Below are positions 57,769-64,000 of a stretch of 64,000 nucleotides of DNA, piece by piece. The translations under genes and the position numbers were made by a program. Position 1 is the first letter of the stretch. Every line of letters begins with the position of its first letter. The DNA comes from Diphasiastrum complanatum (Eukaryota; Streptophyta; Lycopodiopsida; Lycopodiales; Lycopodiaceae): NCBI GenBank assembly GCA_029204225.1, contig CM055102.1, positions 12,381,939 through 12,445,938 on the forward strand, read 5' to 3'. The notes below the pieces were generated by a model. The model was not told where the DNA came from. It ran no database searches and saw only the letters and a list, made by a program, of their open reading frames with translations.

Positions 57769-57844
<76 letters not shown>

Positions 57845-59102
57845 CTCATATCTCATATCTTATATCTCTTTATGAACTTTCAATATGGTTGCTTATTTCT
57901 AGGTGAAATGGGTTCGAGCTTACTACTCAGATTTTTCGGCTTTTACGAAAGATCAGGAGATGCTGATTTCACAAGAAAACGAGAATTCTTTCGATTATAT
58001 CGAAGGGTCCGTATTGGATAAAGGCAAAGATCTGAACAGCTGGAAGATGGAGTCCCATTCAATAGAAGACCTGAATTCCAATGTCACGGTAGAATCAGAT
58101 GCTCCAGTCCTTTATTGTCTGGAGCTCACCAAGGCTTATTTTGTGCATGAATCAAACTTGATAGGCAAGGTAATTTGTTGTCATTATCACGTTTAATACA
58201 ATGATAAGTGTTATTGCAGTCACGTTAAGATAAATAACTTTTGACTATGGCTCCACTTAGAAGCTTTGTTCATTTACGAAATTTTTTAATTCGCTTGTGA
58301 TCTGCTTAAGCTTCGAATGACTTGAAATTTGTTGTACCACGCAGAAGTTAACTTCATTGTTAGAACCGCTTCATTATCTTCCATCCCAAATTAGCATCAT
58401 AGATGCTTCGTATTTGGGCTTTCTCGACAGGGTCCACGACAAGGAAAGAGATCTCCGAAAGTCAGGTCTTTGGTACGCTCCTCACCCGTGGTTGAACCTT
58501 TTCATTCCCAAGAGCCGGATTATAGAGTTTGATGCTTGGGTTTTTAAGCAACAGTTGAGCGGAGGCATAAACGGACCGATGCTCATCTATCCCCTCAACC
58601 GTAACAAGTAAGTCCTCTATTCAACTATTGTCTAGATTTTTGCATGTTCTTACAAAATACGACACTCATTGATGGGAAATTAAAATTGAATGCAACAAAA
58701 GACGAGTCGAGACTGAGATCCAAACATTATCATACTCTTTGATGACAATTAGTGATTGCAACCCTTCCTTTGCCACTGTTGTATAGATGGGATTCCCGGA
58801 TGTCTGCGGTGACACCTAGCGAAGACATCTTCTACGCGGTAGGATTGCTCGGATATGCATCACCACGCACAGCTCCAACAGCAAAAACGTTAATGGATCA
58901 AAATAGCAAGATTCTATATTTCTGCAAAACAAAATCCATTGATTACAAACAATATCTTCCACACTATGTCAATGAGGACGAATGGAGAATCCATTTTGAC
59001 CGTTTGTGGCCTAGATTTCGTGAAAGAAAACTGAGGTACGATCCCAAAGCCATTCTGTCTCCTGGTCAAAGAATTTTTTCAAGGAGCAAAACTCTTTCCT
59101 AA
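53977..59102 (+). CDS. CKX: Cytokinin dehydrogenase (cytokinin oxidase), five exons
   Basis: This FAD enzyme oxidatively cleaves the side chain of isopentenyladenine- and zeatin-type cytokinins. Exons by splice consensus and phase: 53977-54631, 57632-57759, 57903-58169, 58345-58607, 58787-59102; all introns are GT-AG and the joined frame is 542 residues, normal for the family. A hydrophobic N-terminal segment (about residues 15-40) suggests a signal peptide or anchor. The FAD domain has GAGHSIYGQAQA with His118, the expected covalent FAD residue, and LTDYLYLSVGGTLSNAG with Asp182. The 64-residue spacing equals that of His105 and Asp169 in maize CKX1. The usual WTDYL Trp is Leu here. The C-terminal domain has HPWLNLFIPKS, NKWDSRMSAVTP, YLPHY and PGQRIF. 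Intron 1 is exactly 3000 bases; the others are 143-179. No stop or frameshift was seen, so it looks functional. Confidence 0.93.
54632..57631 (+). other. CKX intron 1 (3.0 kb)
   Basis: Donor GTAACT follows the first base of a Gly codon and the acceptor is TTGGCAG; the phase-1 join restores GKGEIV, a conserved CKX string. The intron holds a TG run then a GA run (about 54743-54812), AT-rich DNA, and near its 3' end a foldback segment with a tandem repeat (57158-57374). No ORF of interest. Confidence 0.88.
57158..57374. repeat. Foldback segment with tandem G-box repeat in CKX intron 1
   Basis: CGTAATGGATTTTTGG (57158-57173) and CCAAAAATCCATTACG (57359-57374) are perfect 16-bp inverted repeats about 217 bases apart end to end. 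Between them are two tandem 59-base units (57242-57300, 57301-57359), each with a palindromic CCACGTGG (CACGTG at 57267-57272 and 57326-57331). It resembles a small MITE, but no target duplication is clear. Confidence 0.5.
57760..57902 (+). other. CKX intron 2 with (TC)35 tract
   Basis: A 143-base intron between AAG and GTGAAATGGG. Bases 57771-57840 are an uninterrupted TC run, about half the intron, followed by ATATCTC repeats before the TTTCTAG acceptor. Confidence 0.85.
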
Positions 59103-59180
59103 TGCATATAATCGTTCATCTAAAAGAAGTGTTGTGAACAAGATGGGCTGCTGAGGCTTCTGTTGGGAAGCATAAGACTT

Positions 59181-59186
59181 AATAAA
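59181..59186 (+). terminator. Putative CKX polyadenylation signal
   Basis: AATAAA lies about 80 bases after the stop codon, a plausible position for the 3' end signal. Other signals may be used. Confidence 0.4.
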
Positions 59187-59199
59187 TGGTGAGCCTGAA

Positions 59200-60185
59200 A
59201 CTGTGAATAGTTGATATTTGATAGGATTAAATAATGAGAACAGGAGTATGGTGTACCTGTAAAGTTAGTCTGCGAGCTGCGATCAGTCTCTGTTGGTGGG
59301 ACAAAGCCTGGAGCATTGATGCATTCTCCAGGTTGTCTGCAAACTCACATGCAAGCACCATTTGTCAGATATGCAAAGGCTTATATAATATTCTTACCCG
59401 TGAAGGGTATAATATGAAGTGTAAACTTACATGGGTCAAGGCCAGCCAATTAAGCTGGGTAAGAGGCAGTGTTTTGTCACTCTCACACGTGTTCAACACC
59501 TTGGGTAACTGTGTATTTTCACTCATACGTAGCTTGACTTGTTGACATCTTGGAGTCATGTGCTCTATGACAATTAAACTAGATCACTTACTACTCAGTG
59601 TACACATTATATTTGTGAATAAAAAATACTAGCAAAAGTAAAAAAGAAGCTACATAACCATATCTCTATGGTACAAGTAGCAAGGCTGCTACTTAATCAG
59701 ATATGTTGCATGTGTGAATGCAAGTACCTGCAAGGACAGAGATCATTCGCACCTTTCTACGTACAAAATTATGTCAGATCAATCAATCAATCAATAAAGC
59801 AATGATCATTAGTAAGCACGACACAACTCTGCAATGACAACAAAAAGGGTATACACCAAAACTGTGTTCTGATTATTCTATTTACAACACAAGTACATGC
59901 CAAGAAGAGGGTTGAGACCCTTCGCCCTTAGATCACACCAAGAAAACTTAAAATTGGGTCACAGACCCTTAACACAACTGTCGCTAGTTACCTAAGCTTT
60001 CCTATGACTCGGACACTAACAGACTGGGCCTATGGAATTCCCATTGACCAAACCCACATACCCTCTCTCATTTCATAGCACAATTACCCGACATCATCCC
60101 CTTCCATGCTCTCAATTCCAAGTTGATCCCTTAGAGCTACAAAACATTGTTTAACCAGGGGCTTCGTCATGATGTCAGCCAACAT
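59200..60185. other. Intergenic, no gene recognised
   Basis: Only short frames; a CACACGTGTT near 59484 is one base short of the LTR palindrome. Nothing else supported. Confidence 0.5.
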
Positions 60186-61100
60186 CTAGCTCGTCTGACA
60201 GAATTCAAGTGACAGTGTCCCATTCTGCACCAGATCGCGCACAAAATGATACTGTATGGCAATATGCTTGTTTTTCTTATGAAACCCTGCATTCTTGCTA
60301 AGGAACAAATGGCCCTGATTATCATTGAACAATTTCATGCCTTTGCTTTCAATCCCTAGCTCTTCCATCAGACTTCTCATCCATACATATTCCTTGGCAG
60401 CGTGGCAAACTCCCATGTATTCTGCTTCTGTCATTGAGAGTGCTATGGAGGCTTGCTTCTTACAACTCCAGCTCACACATCCTCCTCCCATCGTAAATAC
60501 GTAGCAACAGGTGGACCTCCTATCATTCTGGTCCCCAACCCAATCTGAATCAGCATATCCTATCACTTGTCTTTCCTCCTTACTAAACACCAAACCGAGT
60601 TGTTGGGTTCCCTTTATCACCCTTTTTCCTTCTTCCCAGTGATCCTCACCAGGATCCGTCAGGTATTGACTTAGCTTCGTGATCGCTATTGCGATATCTG
60701 GCCTGGTACTCACCATGGCATACATCAACAAACCTACCAAATTTCTCAATGGTCGTCGGGTCATATCTTCCCTCTCTTGCTGAGTTGTAGGACACATTTC
60801 ACTGCTTAATATGACATTTGGATCCAATGGCATACTGACTGGAAACGAGTCTTACAACCTAAATTTTGTATCAGTGTGCTTATGATTTTTTCTTGTCCCA
60901 TGGATGTATGCCTTACATCCAAATATTTGCATGTGTTCAGCAGTCGGCGTCTGTCCGCTCCATATCATATTTGGCATTGAGTCCCTCATCAGTTTGTTGG
61001 GGATCCTGTTCAAAATGTATGCTGCTGCACTCGCTGCTTCAACCCACAGAAATTTGGGTAGTCCCCTGTCATAGAGCAAGCACCTGGCCATCCCATACAT
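60186..61100 (-). pseudogene. Ty1/Copia relic lacking most of RT
   Basis: On the minus strand the integrase C-terminal part (60852-61100; GMARCLLYDRGLPKFLWVEA, ILNRIPNK, IFGCKAYIHG) is followed almost at once by the end of RT and RNase H (60186-60833; STRPDIAIAITKLSQYL, YADSDWVGDQNDRRST, ALSMTEAEYMG, HKKNKHIAIQYHFVRD). Nearly all of RT including YVDD is missing. It belongs to a different Copia lineage from A to E (YADSDWVGD and QYHFVRD wording). Confidence 0.88.
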
Positions 61101-61104
61101 GAGA

Positions 61105-61240
61105 CCACCCCTGCAGACACTCCTAGGGCTACATCTCCCATACAGGATGCCACCCCCGTAGACACTCCCAGGGCCACATCTTCCATACAGAAGGCCACCC
61201 CCGTAGACACACTCCCATGGCTACATCTCCACCGGATGCC
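61105..61240 (+). repeat. 45-bp tandem repeat
   Basis: Units at 61105-61149, 61150-61194 and a partial third from 61195. In one plus frame they encode a 15-residue repeat of the type ATPVDTPRATSSIQK. The Copia relic begins immediately to the left. Confidence 0.75.
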
Positions 61241-61690
61241 ATCTCGTCATCGTATGACATAGATAGGAATGGTCACATCATTGAGAATAATCGTGGTAAG
61301 AGGGTCATCACATGCATGAGGGAGCTAATGTATGTACACTTTCCCAGAGATATTTTTCATGATTGACGCGATGTTAGTGATGACCGCAAGAATTGCATCA
61401 TTGACCAGCTGCATAGTGAGTTCTCTGTTCCATCTCAGAACATAAAATTTGCATGAAAATGGATGAAGAGCCACATGGGATCTACGATGAGCCACCACAA
61501 ATTGGAGATCCAAGATGCAATTAAAGCCGAGAGAGCCAAGGCTTCCTACATGGAGAAAGGGAATTGGAAGCATGCGAAGAAAGAGTATAGAGATAATCCA
61601 GATTGCTTCAGACATCAACAAGAGACAGCCAGAGTCCGACTAGAGACCACGAGGGCTTCTTACTTGGGCAATGGCTGCAAGGGACATTTT
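61241..61690 (+). pseudogene. Degenerate plant DNA-transposon-like (CACTA/Ptta-En-Spm type) coding fragment
   Basis: Plus-strand pieces read RKRVITCMRELMYVHFPRD-like sequence near 61290-61350 and then KWMKSHMGSTMSHHKLEIQD and WKHAKKEYRDNPDCFRHQQE (61463-61640). The arrangement (basic charged helices, Trp, a Lys/Arg-rich block and RLETTRASYLGNG) resembles the plant transposase Ptta/En/Spm domain often linked to CACTA elements. Stops and frame changes are present. The assignment is tentative; the upstream tandem repeat may encode its N-terminal part. Confidence 0.35.
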
Positions 61691-62497
61691 TTAGTCCACT
61701 TTGTAAGTCTACCCACCCATTTGTGTATTTTGACTATTGATTGTTTTTTTTTTTTTTTTTGCTCTTGGGGGTTTTTCGTAAGACATGTTGTAATAAATTG
61801 CTCTCTTTATATGATCAAAATTTTCAATGTTTGTGTAGCGATCTGCCATCGTGGGGTGGGTCTCCCAGACATGACGAGTACATGTATGCGTATTCCCACA
61901 GTACGCAGGTAGTACTCGAGTTATTGGAGAGGTAGGGCGTGCATATAAACTAGGATGCTGCTCCTCAGGTACGACATCAAATCTATTTTATGTTTTTTAA
62001 ACTTGCTATTCTCTCCCACTCTCATACAATTTTTCGGAAGACTAATTCATGTGTCTTGCGCATATAGGAACAACAAGTTCCACATGACGGAGATGATGAG
62101 GAGGAATTAGATAGATCTAGCTAGTGTTTTGGCTCTATACTAGCATTTCCATGTTTAAAGATACTTATGTACATGTTTTTACATATAGCATTTTTATTCA
62201 TACATTTGTCAACCATGTTTCGATGTAGCTAGTTTATATGTAATCTTGAACCTTGACTAGTTATGTAATTGAATTTTATTTGTCCCTAAACCATGTAGAA
62301 ATATTCAATTTATTTGTTATAAAGTGTGATTGTTGTGGTTATTTGTGATTATTGTGGTGTATTGTAATTTATTCATCTATGGTTGAATGTAAAGAGTCAT
62401 TTTCTTTGTTCGACAACCCTAAACTCATTTATTTGAATTTATTTCTTACACTCATTGATTCTATAGGGTTGTATTTTCTAAAAATATCTTCTATTTC
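61691..62497. other. Region without recognised gene
   Basis: Contains a poly-T tract at about 61744-61760 and short traces that may be a further exon of the fragment at 61241-61690 (near 61839-61980 and 62070-62124, the latter acidic and ending in a stop). Confidence 0.4.
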
Positions 62498-62987
62498 TTG
62501 CAGCAATTATTCCAATCGTATCCTCAATGTCTCGTGACACATCACGAATCTGGCTGCAGTCGCAGGTCATCCCGTTTTTCATCCATGAGTGACGATAAGG
62601 TCCTCAGTTATGTGGATGGGATGTCCCCCTTGTGTGCAGGCAGGATCATGGAGAGACTACGGGCTCGTTGGGATGCATGGAGTTCTAGTAGGTTGTCCAC
62701 ATCATCTCGTTATGAGGAGATTCAGTCCCCACAACTCTCCGACCGAGGTGTTGCCCCTTCCACAAGGGTCCTTCCACAAGGGTCTATCCGGCGGGAGTCC
62801 CTCCTCTGCACACTCTAGTATTAGTGCCTCTTCCCGACATTCCGGCCGAGAAAAGAGAGATTATAGGAGGAGTCGCCTCAGCGGCGGTTCTTGTTGTGGT
62901 GGTGACGCCAATGATGTCATGCCTCTTGCGGCCTCGAGACCAACACATCCATCTAGCAGGCCTCGTCATAGAGATTTCTTACTTTGA
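62498..62987 (+). pseudogene. Unrecognised Ser/Arg-rich coding remnant
   Basis: Two overlapping plus-strand frames (62498-62818 and 62589-62987) share a GC-rich, Ser/Arg/Gly-rich composition (for example SSRHSGREKRDYRRSRLSGG). The higher GC than the surroundings suggests former coding DNA. It may belong with the transposon-like fragment upstream. No domain recognised. Confidence 0.3.
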
Positions 62988-63539
62988 GGAACCCTAGCTC
63001 AGGAAGCAACGCAGATGATTGTGCGTGATACTATCTATGACTCCTGCATCTGTCACACTTGATTATTCTGACACTTCCACACTTTCTCTTCACATTTTTC
63101 CTTCATTGGCACCCATGCCTTCTATGGGGTCACCATGGCACTGTGATCCCTCATGCTAGGCCTCTCCACCCAATTTTTTTCTCATTCAGACCCCTGTTGG
63201 TTCCAACATGATGACATTTGTTTGGGGCTTTGACCTAAAAAAGAGTAACCTTTTTCGATATTTTTTAATGGCCCTAGTTTTAGGCCAAAATCATAGTTTT
63301 TTTTAAGGATTCTCTAACTTGTAATTAATAAAGATGTTTAAAAGTGTCTATTTTTAATGAAGCATTGCAGGGTTCTTTTTTTTTTTTGCAAATTTCATAA
63401 AACCATCATAATTACATACCGCATAACATTTCAAGACAACACATGATTTTTGAAAGTCCAAATGCTATTAAAATACAAAAGGGCTTAAATTACATTATGT
63501 ATATATTTTTTTCAAAGTACATTTTCTAAGGAATTTTTA
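62988..63539. other. Region without recognised gene
   Basis: AT-rich with poly-T tracts; nothing supported. Confidence 0.5.
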
Positions 63540-63960
63540 CTGATGTCTCTCAATTCAGAACTTGACATATTTTGAACACTCTCGTTTTCAGCCGATGAGG
63601 TGGAAGACCCATCTTCTTTATTAGAGTCCATTGGCATATCATCCTCAGAATCTGCATCCAATGTTGATTAAAAAAACCTTGTAAGTCAACTTTCCTTTGT
63701 TGCTGACGAGTTGACGACGATGGTTGTCTCATTAATCCAAGTCGTTTATTCAGTATGGCTAATTAAAAGCCAAAACATCTACATCTTGTAAATTCAAATT
63801 ATCAACCCTCGGTTGGTTCTTTGGCAATCGTTTTCTCTTGGCCTTTGGATCTACTTGCAACATCGCAAGTTCGTACCTTCCCAAAAAAGCATTCGTTGAA
63901 GTGGTGCACAACCAATGGACACATAGTACTTTCGTTTGATTGCTATTTTAAATGAAACCA
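63540..63960 (-). pseudogene. Minus-strand coding trace with acidic Ser-rich tail
   Basis: On the minus strand, DPKAKRKRLPKNQPRVDNLN (about 63799-63858) and, in another frame downstream, DADSEDDMPMDSNKEDGSST (about 63595-63654) look like a basic patch followed by an acidic Ser-rich C-terminus. Such tails occur in plant transposases and nuclear proteins. No family can be named. Confidence 0.25.
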
Positions 63961-64000
63961 AGTACTTTCGCAATCCAAAATGGATGTCCTTCATTGTTTT

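Noticed and set aside
61010-61210. Minus-strand repetitive ORF with STGVASCMGDVALG units
   Set aside because: It is the complement of the 45-bp tandem repeat; the plus frame is the more plausible coding strand.

Overview
The window is nuclear DNA of a land plant, most likely a seed plant with a large, repeat-rich genome; a gymnosperm is possible but the sequence does not settle it. The evidence is a spliced cytokinin dehydrogenase gene with plant-type introns, many Ty1/Copia and Ty3/Gypsy LTR retrotransposons nested in one another, abundant (CT)n/(GA)n/(AC)n microsatellites, and AT-rich, CpG-poor intergenic DNA. No bacterial or organellar block was seen.

Layout. 1-7.7 kb: a decayed Ty3/Gypsy element (gag, protease, RT, RNase H and integrase, all broken) flanked by promoter-like DNA rich in a CTCTCGCA/TGCGAGAG motif. 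7.8-17.1 kb: an unrecognised, gag-like or transposon-associated coding region, split by Copia-A (8779-15211), a young element with 655-bp LTRs that look identical and a CCATC target duplication. 17.8-18.3 kb: an old Copia integrase scrap. 18.35-18.84 kb: a striking CpG-rich motif cluster. 19.1-25.0 kb: Copia-B on the minus strand, with an intact 1316-aa ORF, matching LTRs and an AGAGC duplication, inserted into the LTR of an older element, Copia-C (to 29.9 kb). 30.0-35.5 kb: a solo-like LTR, an AC/CT microsatellite array, and Copia fragments joined in opposite orientations. 35.9-39.6 kb: a decayed, spliced gene that appears to combine a ParB/sulfiredoxin-like DGNHR motif with a DNA amino-methyltransferase-like C-terminus. 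40.6-46.5 kb: more Copia relics. 46.5-53.5 kb: mostly gene-free, with a Gypsy integrase scrap, a second CpG motif patch and GA repeats. 53.6-59.2 kb: the one convincing host gene, a five-exon cytokinin dehydrogenase (542 aa predicted). 60.2-64 kb: an internally deleted Copia relic and degenerate DNA-transposon-like coding pieces.

How things work together. The window is a retrotransposon graveyard with two recent arrivals and one working-looking gene. The Copia families share an initiator-tRNA-Met-type primer site (seen in three), TGTGAAA/TTTCACA-type ends, and a palindromic CACACGTGTG in LTRs that otherwise do not resemble each other, which suggests a common regulatory input. The cytokinin dehydrogenase would oxidatively remove the cytokinin side chain, probably outside the plasma membrane or in the secretory path. 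The best candidate for something undescribed is the ParB-like plus methyltransferase-like gene at 35.9-39.6 kb.
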